NCBI RefSeq assembly: GCF_001640025.1
Contig: NC_031674.1
Coordinates: 372,001 to 436,000, forward strand
From: Sugiyamaella lignohabitans
Taxonomy: Eukaryota; Ascomycota; Dipodascomycetes; Dipodascales; Trichomonascaceae
Direction of reading: 5' to 3'
DNA: 64,000 nt
The position numbers were made by a program, and so were the translations under genes. This document shows positions 52,174 to 62,976 of the stretch, one piece after another; positions within the stretch are counted from its first letter, which is position 1, and every line of letters begins with the position of its first letter. The notes beneath the pieces are model-generated. The model saw only the letters and a list, made by a program, of their open reading frames with translations, searched no databases and was not told the origin of the DNA.

Positions 52174-52459
52174 TACCAGCACCTCACAGTGGCATCAGAA
52201 ACACAGTACTAAAATGTAACAAAACCAAAATTGACTATGGACAATTAGAAAGAGAAATCAAATCCCAATAGCATCATCAGACGTATATGATACGACATGT
52301 AGCTAGAGAACTGGATCTGCTAAACCGCAGAAAAAGCGGCTTGACATCTGTGGGTTAGGGTGGTGAAGTTGAAATTTCAGAATCAAGCACGAGTTCGAGT
52401 GAAATTTCCAATTACGACTGTGCAGCAGATAAACGATCTGGGTCGTAAAAAGTCGAGAG
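52174..52459. promoter_or_regulatory. bidirectional promoter, PPR-like gene / OXA1
   Basis: 286 bp between two diverging start codons, both for mitochondrial proteins. No individual site is convincing. Shared control is inferred from layout only. Confidence 0.4.
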
Positions 52460-53777
52460 ATGATCCGATTAACACCGAGAGTCTCAGGAGTAAGTCCGAC
52501 CCCCCAATAAACTCCTGCGAAGCAGGAGCCACGGGGTCTGGGGCAAAGCCCCAGCCGCCGGAGGCAGAAAACCAGACTCCCCCTTCTAACAACCCCAGCT
52601 CAATCGAGTCTCGAGATATGGGTCAAGTGTGTTACAACAGTCAGTTTTCGGAGTTCGTCCTGCTCTTAGACAAACCAAAGCATTCCCAGGATTTGCCAAA
52701 AGATTCAATTCTTCGCAGGTTGCCAGTGCAACTACCAGCAGCACCAATGGCACTACCGAGACGGTCAGCGAGCTAGCAGCATCAGCAGGTTCAGCTATCC
52801 AAACCGAGATTGCTCCTATTGTACAAAGTGCCAGTGAGACAATTCAAGCCGTGGTTGATACAGTGAGTCCAGATCAGATTGGATATTTCCAGTCGGTGGG
52901 ATTGGCACAGAGCTGGTGGTGGCCTCCTGGCATGTTCCAACATATTTTCGAGATCGTCCATGTGAGCACGGGACTTCCTTGGTGGGCTACTATTGCCATG
53001 GTCACAGTGGGTATGAGAGCAGTGATGTTTCCCATGTATCTCAAGGCATCTAACGCCACGGCCAAAATGACAGCCCTAAAGCCCGAGTTGAACAGACTTA
53101 TGAAAGACTATACCAATAGCGACGACCCGATTGCGGCACAAAAGACATTAATGGAACGTAAGAAATTGATGTTGGCACACAATGTTAAGACTTCACACTT
53201 GTTACTTCCTATGGCATCAGTGCCATTTTTCATTGGCGTGTTTTCTGCACTTAATGGCATGTCTAAAGTGCCAGTTCACGGACTCACGAGCGAAGGAGCT
53301 CTATGGTTCACAAACCTGGCAGCTGCTGACCCATATGTCGGTTTGCAACTCATCACAGCATTGTTCTATGCCACGACATTCAAACTCGGAGGAGAGACCG
53401 GTGCTAATACCATGTCGCCAGCCATGAAGAAGATATTCACATACATGCCATTGATCGCAGTTCCCATGACCATGTCACTTCCAGCATCTGTGTGTATGTA
53501 CTTTGCACTCAACGGTGTTCTTTCAGTCGGCCAGACATTCCTTCTTCAAAACAAAACGTTCCGAAACAAAGTAGGACTCGCACCCATTGTCAAGCCCGCC
53601 ATGAACCCCGAAGACAACCTGTCCATCATGGAAACCCTCAAACAGAGCTTCGAAAAGACCAAACAGCGTGCCGAAAAGGCCCAGCGCGAAGCCGAGCGCG
53701 AACTGCGTCTCAAAAAAGAAAAAGAGGCCGAAGAGCGATCGAAATACGTGCAGTTCACCAAAAAGCCCCGCAAATAG
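52460..53777 (+). CDS. OXA1: mitochondrial inner-membrane insertase Oxa1, two exons
   Basis: The CDS is join(52460..52489,52599..53777), 402 residues. Oxa1 inserts mitochondrially made (and some imported) proteins into the inner membrane from the matrix. Exon 1 encodes MIRLTPRVSG. The first AG after the branch site continues LNRVSRYGSS in frame, giving a basic presequence without acids. The YidC/Oxa1 core spans about 125-310: FEIVHVSTGLPWWATIAMV (TM1), LMLAHNVKTSHLLLPM with the matrix loop before it, FFIGVFSALNGM, then the two last helices around FTYMPLIAVPMTMSLPASVCMYF. The C-terminus (about 330-402) is a highly charged coiled coil that binds mitoribosomes in yeast. A later in-frame start would need GTG. 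The intron holds a GC arm. Confidence 0.95.
52490..52598 (+). other. OXA1 intron, half of it a GC arm
   Basis: 109 nt, GTAAGT donor, CTAAC branch at 52586, CCAG acceptor eight bases later. The GC arm at 52512-52565 makes up half the intron. Another in-frame acceptor exists at 52640, but the first AG is preferred. Confidence 0.82.
52512..52565 (-). repeat. GC element, solo arm, type A, inside OXA1 intron
   Basis: Inner hairpin CTCCTGCGAAGCAGGAG, outer part ending CCGCCGGAGGC, 21 nt before the branch-site C. Same orientation relative to transcription as the two VPS45 intronic arms. Confidence 0.93.
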
Positions 53778-53831
53778 ACGTCTCCTAGCCATGTAAATAG
53801 AACCTCTTGTACATTTTTCCGGGGGGCATGT

Positions 53832-53966
53832 GCCTCCGGCGGCTGGGGCTCCGCCCCAGACCCCGTGGCTCCTGCTTCGCAGGAGTTGCTGGGACCGTCG
53901 ACGAAACGACTCGAGCGCAGCGAGAGGAGTAGCGGGGTCTGGGGCGGAGCCCCAGCCGCCGGAGGC
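53832..53966. repeat. GC element, full, arms A and B
   Basis: Left A arm, spacer GTTGCTGGGACCGTCGACG, right B arm (GCGCAGC). It fills the space between convergent OXA1 and the Lpx1-like gene, 55 and 30 bp from the two stop codons. Confidence 0.96.
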
Positions 53967-53995
53967 AGCGCGGACAGAGATGATTGTTTATTAGA

Positions 53996-55117
53996 TTAGA
54001 GCTTGGAGTAGACGAACCGTTTGCCGGCGGCGAGTGATTCGAGTTGGTACTTGCGGCCCTCGTGAGCGAACTCGAGACGCTGGTTGAGGCTGTAGTTGGA
54101 GCGAGCACGGGCTTTTTGGATGAGTTCGGAGCCGCGTTTGCCTCGGCGGTCGACAAAGTCTTTGATGGCGGCGTAGGTCTCGTCGGGCATGTCAAATACG
54201 ACCAGGTGCTTGCCGCCGGGGATAATTTTGAGACTGCCGTATCGCAGACGCTCGATCACCTTCTCGTGAGCATCTGGCGGGTTCCAGTCGGCAATGTCAC
54301 CACATACATAGAGAACCTCGCTGTCAATGGCTGTCAATAGCGAGTACAGGTCTCGTAGAGTGGGCTGTGAAGACAAGTATGAAATGAGTTGCTGGTCCAG
54401 ACTGTTGATGGTGGAGATGGTGCCGTCAGGGTTCTCAATAGCAGAAGTGTCGATATAGTCTTTGAGAACTCGGGGATGGAATCCTCGTGAAATGGTCTTT
54501 TTGGACATGTATGTCTCATACTCTTCTCTGTTCTGGAACTTGGTTTTGATGTACTTCTCGAGTTTCTTGAATCGATCGCTGGTCAGGGCAGTGACATGCT
54601 CGTTGGTATAGTATTCAGGATCCAAATACAATACAGGATCGATAATGACAATCGAGTCAATCAGACCGGGCTCGTGGATAACTGCGTAGGTACACATGGC
54701 ACCACCCATGGACTGGCCAATGAGAATTGTAGGACCCACGTTGTTTAGAGCACGAATAACACAGTTGATATCTTTACCACCGTCAGACCAGGTGATGTAA
54801 GGACCCAGTTTTCCGTTGTTAAGAATTAAAGACTCGCCGTGGTTAATAGCGTCAATGGCAACAACGTTACCAAGTCGCGCGCCAAAATCGTTGTAAAAGA
54901 GCTCAATCATATACTGCCAGATCTCCTTGTTCATCTGTGTGCCATGAGCAAACACAAGATTGATCAATGTAGTAGGGTCTGCTGTGGAATTGTCGAACCG
55001 GTCGTCCTTGTACACATTGTATACCAATTTAAGACGGTCGTCAGGACTGACCGTCGAGTCGAAACTCTCACGAGGATGGTGTGCGTCAATAACGAATCTT
55101 TCTTTAGTAATAGTCAT
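53996..55117 (-). CDS. peroxisomal alpha/beta hydrolase, Lpx1-like
   Basis: A 373-residue alpha/beta-hydrolase. The nucleophile elbow is GQSMGG, with the serine at about 136. An NLVFAHGTQMNKEIW oxyanion segment is at about 53-67, and a GGKHLVVFD segment with the likely catalytic His is near 305. The protein ends YSKL, so SKL is a canonical type 1 peroxisomal targeting signal. Length and layout fit Lpx1 of Saccharomyces (387 aa), a peroxisomal matrix lipase; the natural lipid substrate is not settled. It converges with OXA1, with a GC element 30 bp past the stop codon. Confidence 0.85.
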   Translation of the reverse strand: MTITKERFVIDAHHPRESFDSTVSPDDRLKLVYNVYKDDRFDNSTADPTTLINLVFAHGTQMNKEIWQYMIELFYNDFGARLGNVVAIDAINHGESLILNNGKLGPYITWSDGGKDINCVIRALNNVGPTILIGQSMGGAMCTYAVIHEPGLIDSIVIIDPVLYLDPEYYTNEHVTALTSDRFKKLEKYIKTKFQNREEYETYMSKKTISRGFHPRVLKDYIDTSAIENPDGTISTINSLDQQLISYLSSQPTLRDLYSLLTAIDSEVLYVCGDIADWNPPDAHEKVIERLRYGSLKIIPGGKHLVVFDMPDETYAAIKDFVDRRGKRGSELIQKARARSNYSLNQRLEFAHEGRKYQLESLAAGKRFVYSKL

Positions 55118-56042
55118 CTTGTCTCGCTTCTAGAACAGATCGAACTTGATTTAATAGTTTTTTTTTTTGGTTGGTTAAACTTGAACAGAGTCAATTGACA
55201 AACAGATCAGATGTATGAAGTAACAAAGTCGAGGATGTAGTTGTAAATATAATGCCGATGATGATCTTGATGGAGAATATCTATTTATGATGTCAATAGA
55301 TGATGTCGATAGATGACGTCTATAGATGAAAGGTCTGATGCAATTTTGGCTAGGATCCAGCAGCGAAAAACAATTCAGATCAAGAATCGGAATAACAGTT
55401 TGTGTCGATGTCCAGTATGTATATCTAAATTGACAACAACCAACAGGAGAGCTGAGATGAGTGAGAGAATGAGCAAAACTCAGAACACAAAAAAATAATG
55501 AACAATTAAATGACAGTGGAATACGGAAGTTGGATCTACAGACCGGTGATTTTATTTATATACTTCCTACCGGAATAAGAGAATTATCACAGAGATCGAA
55601 GCCCGAGCTTATCTCAAGAGCGCGAGGACTAAACCAGCATCGACCCAGCCTGTAACTTACCGAGGCAGCACCTCCGTGCATGCAGAATCCGGGGAAAAAA
55701 GATCCGTTCCAACATTTAACCGTGCGTCTCCGCGGACTCCCCGCATCAGCCTCCGACTCCCCCTGACGGTTCACCACCAAACTCCGAGCGCGACCAGGCT
55801 CAAAATTCATATGCAATTTACAATAAAATTAAGCTCTCTCCTGCTACCTACAAACAGAAACAACAGCCCAACATCCTCGCCTCGCCGAGGGAGTGTCTGC
55901 CTCCGGCGGCTGGGGCTCCGCCCCAGACCCCGCTGCTCCTCTCGCTTCGCTCGAGTCGGTCCGTCGACGGTCCCAGCCGCTCCGCGAAGCGGAGCACAAC
56001 CAGGGTCTGGGGCGGAGCCCCAGCCGCCGGAGGCAGCGCCCG
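55118..56042. other. spacer between Lpx1-like gene and small two-exon gene
   Basis: AT-rich with one full GC element at 55899. No supported gene. It contains the promoter of the Lpx1-like gene. Confidence 0.45.
55899..56034. repeat. GC element, full, arms B and variant A
   Basis: The right inner hairpin is CTCCGCGAAGCGGAG, a stem differing from the usual CTCCTGC/GCAGGAG but fully paired. The spacer is GTCCGTCGACGGTCCC. It ends 9 bp from the stop codon of the next gene. Confidence 0.94.
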
Positions 56043-56426
56043 TTACGTGTGGATCAGGTGCGGCACCGATTGCAGCCGCTCGTCGACTTGAGCCGCCAGC
56101 CGCTGGGCCTGTTGGCGGTCCTGGTCGTCGAAAACTGGGGGAGGGAGGTTAGTAAGGTTAGAGTGGGTTTGGGAGGCAGAGCGGCACTTACTGGATAGGG
56201 TGGTGAGCGATTCTAGGAAGAGTAATTTGAAGTCAAGTGACTCGAGAGTGTTTGTTGGACCGAGGTCGAATAATGCAAGGGAGCCGGTGCTGGGGTCGAT
56301 GTTGAACAGACGGCCCTCGACTGGAGGTAGGTCGAGCGAGGGTTTGAAAAGTGCTATGACCAGCAGGCCTCGCGACTGCTCGACGAGGTCCGGTGAATGG
56401 TACCATGCACCAGAGATTGTGCTCAT
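56043..56426 (-). CDS. small unknown protein, possibly Lsm-like, two exons (108 aa)
   Basis: The CDS is complement(join(56043..56134,56192..56426)), 108 residues. The 57-nt intron has a GTAAGT donor, two CTAAC sites and a CCCCAG acceptor. Its length is a multiple of three and it has no stop, so an unspliced message would give 127 residues. The N-terminal 75 residues (GLLVIALFKPS..., VEGRLFNIDPSTGSLALFDLG, LDFKLLFLESL) have the strand pattern and the V-x-G-x-L-F-x-I-D-P-x-T signature seen in Lsm or Gemin6-type folds. This is suggestive only. A C-terminal helix follows (DDQDRQQAQRLAAQVDERL). No confident family. Confidence 0.6.
   Translation of the reverse strand: MSTISGAWYHSPDLVEQSRGLLVIALFKPSLDLPPVEGRLFNIDPSTGSLALFDLGPTNTLESLDFKLLFLESLTTLSSKCRSASQTHSNLTNLPPPVFDDQDRQQAQRLAAQVDERLQSVPHLIHT
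56135..56191 (-). other. stopless 3n intron
   Basis: 57 nt, in phase 1, GTAAGT donor, CTAAC twice, CCCCAG acceptor. It reads through in frame without a stop. Confidence 0.7.
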
Positions 56427-57656
56427 GCTGGAGCTGGAGTCTGCTGGTGGTGGTGGTGGTGATCCAGTTTTAGCTCAATTTCCCTGGTGAAAAGTGTGAT
56501 AAATCGGTGCTAGTGGGTTCCTTGGTCGTTCAGTTGATTCTTTAGGACATGGATGGATGAAGTTTATATCAATTGAGTGGCTTGGTGGAATTGAGGGTTG
56601 TTTGGTATGGGCGTTTTAAGAGATCTCAATGTACATGCTGATAATGTAGTAGTTATAAGTGGTATATAGATGCAAAATAGCACGGCGGGATCAAAGTTGA
56701 TATATAAGAGAAGGGGTTTTAACAATTGAGCTACAGAATAAGAAGGATAAGTGGAAGAATTATAATCGAGATAGTCTAGATTGAATATCCTGGTACAATT
56801 ATTGCGATAGTGAAGGAAACGGTGAAGAAGATAGTGAGAGAGATAATGATGAGCCCTTACCCACGGACTCAGTGCTTTGATGTTCATTTTTAATGGAACT
56901 AGCAAGTCAGTCCAATTTACATCTCATGGTCGGGTTTTTATAGGTCTAAAGAGATACTCGAGCCTATATATTTGCGAAACAAGAGAAAAAAACTGAGGTC
57001 TGAGGTGTGATTCAGTCGGCGAACTGCTTGCCCTGAAATCAGGGTCCAATTGATCCCGGATATAACAATGCAGATCAATTCATTTACCCCAGTGAAAAGT
57101 GCCTTCCGGAAGAGCTGTCACTTTAAATTTTATACAAGTATAATTTCTTCTATTTATGGAGTTATATGGGAATGGGTTTGTTACAATTGCGATTTCTCAG
57201 GCTGAGTAGTTCTTGATCAAAAGTTGGTCAACCCCGTTAGAAGCATCATAATATTTAGCACGATTAGTCTAACAACCGTTCTTGGATATGTGCATGTGCG
57301 GCTTGATAACGGATACATCGCGATTCGAGCATCGAGCTCTCTGTTCGTAATTGTGTATTCATCGCACACTGAGGTTATATTTATTTAGTACTTACTTGCT
57401 TGCTTCGAATTGTACACAGTTGGAGTTAAGTTTCGAAGCTCAAATATCAGCATTGAGTAGAGTAGAGATATCAGAAGAAAGCGTGATCAAAAGGTGACCA
57501 AGCAAACTGGTATCATTGGATGATCGATTTGAAGACGAGCTAGCTGTTGTCAACACATCTGTATTACTTGAACGATATATACTTGGTTATCCACTTGATT
57601 TTTGTTGTTCATCATAATATCTCCAGTACAATTCTTTATTAGATAGCGGAATTATA
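56427..57656. other. 1.2-kb promoter region of the AMPK beta gene
   Basis: No coding sequence I trust; the 113-codon frame on the minus strand at 56564-56905 has no recognisable content. No GC element. Long, AT-rich, probably regulatory. Confidence 0.45.
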
Positions 57657-59081
57657 ATGGGTAACTCATCGTCTCAAGAAGACGACGCTGCTAATAAGCA
57701 ACAGCAGCAGCAACACCAACAACAACAACATCATAGACATCACTTTCACCATTCTCATCATAAAGGTTCAAATACTAGTACTCCATCACATGATCAAGAG
57801 GAGTTCCCCCCTGTACCACCTCAAGGATTTGATCAGATTCCCATTGCTGGAGTAGGAGTTACTGCCACTACTAGTGTCTCCAAAGAGCAGGCTACTGTTA
57901 GCCCTCCCGGCGGAACCAGTGGTAATACCGGATCACTTAATCAACATCAAAGATCATCGAGTTTCCATCATGAGGAATTTGCTAGTGCCAGTCATGAAGA
58001 AAATGTCAGACAGGTACCTGCCACGGCGACAACACCTTCATCAGCAACGACCGCACAGCCACCAGCTGCTTCTGCCGGAGTAGGTGGCTCGAATAAACCA
58101 GTTGTTCAACCCCTACAATCATACGATGCGAACTCGACGAATTCGAATGATGGAGCCAAAAGGCCGCCTCTACGAAGGAAATCCACTCTGCTGCTTGATG
58201 AGCCAGCTGAAATGGATGAAGAGGAAATGGAACTGTCGAAACTTAAACTGACTAATGAGTTGAAACCACTGTCACGAGCAGGATCAGGCGAAGAAGTTGT
58301 TCTTACTAACCAAGACGATTATCAAGGAAATGTATTTAGTACTGTGATTGATTGGAAACAGGGAGGAAACAAGGTATACGTTACAGGAACATTTACCGGC
58401 TGGCGTAAGATGATCCGACTGTCTAAAGTCAGTGAAGAGCAATTACAGAATCAGAAAGCTCACGCGGATGCATCCGGTGATAACCAACAGCCTCCATTGG
58501 CAAGCACCCCACCTACTATTTCTAAGGATTTGTTTTCTGTGGTGCTTAAACTACCAAAAGGAACACATAGACTTCGTTTTGTTGTAGACAATGAACTTCG
58601 TTGTTCGGATTTCTTACCTACTGCTACTGATTCCATGGGTAACTTGGTCAACTATATTGAAGTAGGAGTAGAAGAAGATCGGCCAGTGCAAAGCCAATCT
58701 CAAGCTGTAGCAGGTGGCATTGGTGGAGACGACGAGGGTGATGGAGAGTACGAGAAGTTTAATGAGGACGACGAAATGCTCCGCGAACCCGTATTGCAAT
58801 ATGGAAACGAAATTCCTTCTGTATTCACCGATCCTGAGGTCATGGACCAGTTTGTGTCATCTGACTTTGTTACACCTCCCCAACTTCCTCCACACCTTGA
58901 GGGCGTCATCCTTAATTCTAACTCGACAGAAAAGGACAACAATTCTATTCTTCCTATTCCAAACCATGTCGTGCTAAACCATCTTGCGACCACCTCTATC
59001 AAGCATAACGTACTCGCAGTTGCATCGATCAGTCGTTACTCGCGCAAGTACGTGACTCAGATCCTCTATGCTCCTTTATAA
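57657..59081 (+). CDS. SNF1/AMPK beta subunit (Sip2/Gal83 type)
   Basis: A 474-residue scaffold subunit that joins the Snf1 kinase to its gamma subunit and steers its location. MGNSSSQ at the start is a good N-myristoylation site, as in Sip2. A Gln/His-rich stretch follows (about 14-37). A glycogen-binding CBM48 domain is at about 225-335: NVFSTVIDWKQGGNKVYVTGTFTGW, then LFSVVLKLPKGTHRLRFVVDNELRCSDFLPTATD and GNLVNYIEV. A Ser/Gln-rich insert splits the CBM (KAHADASGDNQQPPLAS). The C-terminal ASC domain (about 385-474) contains PPQLPPHLEGVILN and LNHLATTSIKHNVLAVASISRYSRKYVTQILYAP, the strand that packs on the kinase and gamma subunits. Sip1, Sip2 and Gal83 arose by duplication in Saccharomyces, so one beta gene is expected here. 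Confidence 0.95.
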   Translation: MGNSSSQEDDAANKQQQQQHQQQQHHRHHFHHSHHKGSNTSTPSHDQEEFPPVPPQGFDQIPIAGVGVTATTSVSKEQATVSPPGGTSGNTGSLNQHQRSSSFHHEEFASASHEENVRQVPATATTPSSATTAQPPAASAGVGGSNKPVVQPLQSYDANSTNSNDGAKRPPLRRKSTLLLDEPAEMDEEEMELSKLKLTNELKPLSRAGSGEEVVLTNQDDYQGNVFSTVIDWKQGGNKVYVTGTFTGWRKMIRLSKVSEEQLQNQKAHADASGDNQQPPLASTPPTISKDLFSVVLKLPKGTHRLRFVVDNELRCSDFLPTATDSMGNLVNYIEVGVEEDRPVQSQSQAVAGGIGGDDEGDGEYEKFNEDDEMLREPVLQYGNEIPSVFTDPEVMDQFVSSDFVTPPQLPPHLEGVILNSNSTEKDNNSILPIPNHVVLNHLATTSIKHNVLAVASISRYSRKYVTQILYAPL

Positions 59082-60026
59082 TTAATATAATATATGCTAA
59101 TTACTAGTCATCTGGCCGGGCCCCTAAATTTTGCAAAGCGAGTGCCAATGCACGAGGTGGGTTTACCTGGGTCGTGCTGTTGGCATAAATTAGCCTTTAT
59201 ATAGACATGAGTGGGAACCCTAGATATGATCGGTTTGTAACCTGCAAAATCAAGTACTTTGAAGTCCAGAGTTGATATATGAGAGGCCGCAGGTTGAACT
59301 TATAATTGAGTCAGACTTGAACAAAAAAAGCAGGCAAGCAAGCAAGCAAGGGCCAAGGCGTATGAGTATCCTGTGAGTACAGTCAAGTTCGGCATAAACT
59401 TACAGGGAACTGGGTTTTAAAGCCAAATATCGCAATATGCCTGAGTCTAAAGATTATTGTGTCGATATTAGAGTTTGTTTCAGCCCGTACAAAATTAAGC
59501 CTGAAACACAGTCTTTTCCCGGCATTATCCTCAGAGTTGGCCCACCGAATAAACGAGTTCAGATGAAATTTTACTTACTACCAGTTTTTAAGCGAGAATG
59601 AACCAGGTCCACAGTGCCGCGACATGGGGTATATCACTGGATCCAAAATTTAAGCGAGACGAGAGTAGACTCGAAGTTATCTCAGACGCGTATTGTCACC
59701 ATTTTAATCAACTTGCAATATTACCAAACACACAGCTCGTCATATAATATAATATAACATCAGTAGCAATTACTTCACCTGTTTGACACGCGCAAATGCA
59801 GCAGTGATCCGCGCCTCTAATTAAGGTTGGGCTGCAGCACTAGCCTATCCCGGATTAATCAACACACGGACCTGCATATTATCTGCCAGCAGCGGTACTC
59901 TGATGATCTTTCAGGGGTTACTTCACAAGACCCATTTCACCCATGACATTCGGTATTTATCACCTATATATATCCCCCAATGGTCAAAGTTTCAAAGCGA
60001 GGAGTTGCTGGTACTGGAGTGGGTCT

Positions 60027-60086
60027 GCCTCCGGCGGCTGGGGCTCCGCCCCAGACCCCGCTGCTCCTCTCGCTGCGCTCGAGTCG
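60027..60086 (+). repeat. GC element, solo arm, type B
   Basis: Left-facing B arm (GCTGCGC), followed by GTTGCTTCGAGGGTCCC, which resembles the full-element spacer. No partner arm. Confidence 0.92.
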
Positions 60087-60945
60087 TTGCTTCGAGGGTC
60101 CCTGCAGCTGGGTGAAACCGAGCATATATTGATTAGTACCGCTTGCTTTTAACTGGTTATCGCGTTTATAAGATAGGACTCGTAATGGTGGTTTTGCAGC
60201 CGGTACTGTTGTTAATACCAGCTGGCCTGAAAACTTAGACCAAGACTGTAGCCTTACCGGAATATCATCTTGACTGACATAATTTCTGTACATCCAACCA
60301 AAGCCTGTAATAGACCCTGAGCAACGTCACTTGTGAATCAAGTAACTAACTGGTCGACCGCAACGCATTATACCATCCACCCTGAACAGTCCCTAGGACT
60401 GGTAATCTGAAACAAAAAAACAAAGTATTCCTAACAACGAAGCAGATATGGGATCGATAGTCAACGACTCCCATCAGCCAGCAAAAATAGAGCATGACAG
60501 GACAGAAAGCAGTAGATCGGATTCAATATTTAACCACTTCCTAATTATAAATTATTAAATTCATATTTCCTCCTCAATCCAATATGAATTTGTCTTCCAA
60601 GAAGCGTTTGGCAGGGTCTATGTGATGTCACTATCTATAATGCCAACATCCAGACAGTGAGTGCATCATCCATACGACAGCATTACGGGTATGGTACGTA
60701 GTATCCATTGAAGTCCTCTTTTATAAAGACTATTAGACTACCAGTGTTTAAGAAGATATTTTCAAAGGGAAAGTTTAGGCTTGAGACCCTATTTATCATA
60801 TCATCGTATTTATACATATACACACCCTGTTTAACCAACTCCTACCTACAATGCTCGCATGGTCCATATCACGAAGATCAATCTCAGACATACCACGAAA
60901 CGCGAGCTCCTGCCTTCACCCACCTGACCAGGACTCCCCAAGCCC

Positions 60946-61004
60946 GACTCGAGCGAAGCGAGAGGAGCCACGGGGTCTGGGGCGGAGCCCCAGCCGCCGG
61001 AGGC
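60946..61004 (-). repeat. GC element, solo arm, type B
   Basis: Right-facing B arm (GCGAAGC) preceded by CCCCAAGCCC, the reverse of the solo-B tail GGGCTTGGGG. Confidence 0.93.
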
Positions 61005-61210
61005 AACACCGACCCGGAACTTATTGCACGGCGTCTGCCGAGCCGAAATCAGGGGGTGACAAAATTACACGCGACCGCATACAGCGATGACAGGCGGCCC
61101 GGAACGGGCAGGTACGTAGATCCTGAAACACCAAGCGAGATGAAATAGGGCCAATGCGGCAGAAATACGGGCTTGACTGAGAGTTTGATTTTCAGGGGGG
61201 TGCGGGTTGT

Positions 61211-61264
61211 GCCTCCGGCGGCTGGGGCTCCGCCCCAGACCCCGTGGCTCCTGCTTCGCAGGAG
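61211..61264 (+). repeat. GC element, solo arm, type A
   Basis: Left-facing A arm, 207 bp from the right-facing B arm at 60946. The two face away from each other, opposite to a full element. Confidence 0.93.
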
Positions 61265-62002
61265 TTTGCGTCGGGTTGGTGTGGTTGATAGCGGTTGTGG
61301 GTGAGGTGGTCGGGCTGCATTGGCAGGTCCCTGCATCTATTTTTAACTATTAGGGGCAGCTGCCGCTTGCATGTGAAAAATGCTCTTACCGAGTAATTGG
61401 TCCTGCCGCGTCCGGTGGTGTTTATTTTGGGATGTCGGTGGGCATGAGAGCGTATTTCTGTAGCTGGAAAACGCTAATAGCATTTTATACGGGTATGTAA
61501 GAGCTGCCAGAAAACCGGACAGCCATGCATACCACGGCAATGGCGACGGAACTGCTGGAGCGGCAGGAGTCAGCAGCACTTGAAATCGCCAACACTCCCA
61601 ATTCCCATTCTCCAGCATCCGATTCCAATTCCAATTCCAGTTCCCATTCTCCATTCTCCAAATCCAAACTCAATTGGCAATTCCCAGTTCCGGATCGAAA
61701 AAAAAAAAGCAGACGAAATGAGCCCACAGCAGGGTCCTAGTAATTTGACTTCAGACTGACTGTAGAGGGGGGGATCTATCTCTCTCACAGAGAGACCCGT
61801 TACAGCGATATTATATAGGGTACATTACGACCAGAGGTGCTAGTTAGCTTTGGCGACCGTGCTTCTGCAGCATCTGTCCGGTAAGCTATATTCGCTTCTC
61901 TCGTACACCCGCTGCTCTCAGCCAGCAGCAGCATCGGCAGCATCAGCATCCGCATCAGCAGCACTTTCTGGCTGTATTTTGCACCTCGCTCGTTCGTTAT
62001 AC

Positions 62003-62042
62003 ATCCAATAACTAGATAACCAGATAACCAGATAACCAGATA
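62003..62042 (+). repeat. 10-bp tandem repeat (AGATAACC-type)
   Basis: Four units of AGATAACC plus two bases (CAGATAACCA), the first slightly different. Confidence 0.75.
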
Positions 62043-62120
62043 ATATATAACACTCAAACGAGAAAACTGACAAACTCGTGATCGCGACCCACCCCAGCAC
62101 CAGCGACACCCCCCAAACCC

Positions 62121-62179
62121 GACTCGAGCGAAGCGAGAGGAGCCACGGGGTCTGGGGCAGAGCCCCAGCCGCCAGAGGC
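62121..62179 (-). repeat. GC element, solo arm, type B
   Basis: Right-facing B arm (GCGAAGC) with one change in the end (CCGCCAGAGGC) and a following C-run. Confidence 0.92.
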
Positions 62180-62916
62180 AGACCCCCCCTCCTCGTTCGA
62201 ACCCCTGGCGACGATTTGAAGTTGCTGCTGCTGGTGTCTCCTTACATCATCTCTCCATGCACGGCAGATACCCTACCCACATATCTAGACAAGTACGTAC
62301 ATATTACACGCATGGCCATTTTGGCGGGAGTTTCCCCTTTTCTCGCAGCGAGCGTCTCCTTCTACACGTACCAACCTTATAATTTCGCAGGACACAATTT
62401 TCGATAGAGGCCACAGCAGGGCTTTTTTTGGGTGTAATATTTGTTTTTTTGTTTGTTTTGTTTTGTTTCTTGGTTGTCGTTGTGTTTGATCTTTTTACTT
62501 GATTTTATTCGTTTTCCCCCTGGCTTTTAGTCTTCTTTGTTCACGTCTGACTGTCGGAGTCACTGACGGACTGACTGACATAACTGACAGACGGACCGTT
62601 CCTAGGTACACCCAGACTTGTTTTTTTTTACCACTCGGTCGTTGGCTGCTTGTGTGGTGCTGGTAATACATTGACCTCGATTTCGAATTAGGTCTGCTGA
62701 GCCACGCGACTGCCACAAACAGAGTATTTCAGGCTGATTTCCACCAGTTGACAACTGACAATTTTGGATCCTCTCTGGGACTCGATTTCACTAATCTCGA
62801 TCCACTGAAACATTGGTGAAACCACTGGCCCCATATCTCATTTGTACATATACCGATTCAACAAAGGTAAGTCCGCGACCACCGCGCTCAGGGGTATGGT
62901 CTGGGGGTGGGTGTGT

Positions 62917-62976
62917 GCCTCCGGCGGCTGGGGCTCCGCCCCAGACCCCGCTGCTCCTCTCGCTGCGCTCGAGTCG
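62917..62976 (+). repeat. GC element, solo arm, type B
   Basis: Left-facing B arm (GCTGCGC) with the solo tail GGGCGTGGGG. Confidence 0.93.

Noticed and set aside
52629..52640. OXA1 start at 52629
   Set aside because: That codon is GTG. The upstream exon with ATG, donor, branch site and in-frame acceptor gives a proper mitochondrial presequence.
56564..56905. 113-codon frame on the minus strand, Leu/Tyr-rich
   Set aside because: AT-rich composition, no domain, no splice or promoter support; it lies in the SIP2/GAL83-type promoter. Could be real but is not supported.
60851..61090. possible small mitochondrial protein starting MLAWSISRRS
   Set aside because: The first 30 residues look like a presequence, but the frame then passes through a GC arm and ends soon after. 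No acceptor or second exon could be supported.
61343..61654. 103-codon frame with NWNWNW repeats
   Set aside because: Comes from the ATTCCAATTCC-type tandem repeat read on the minus strand, with no domain.
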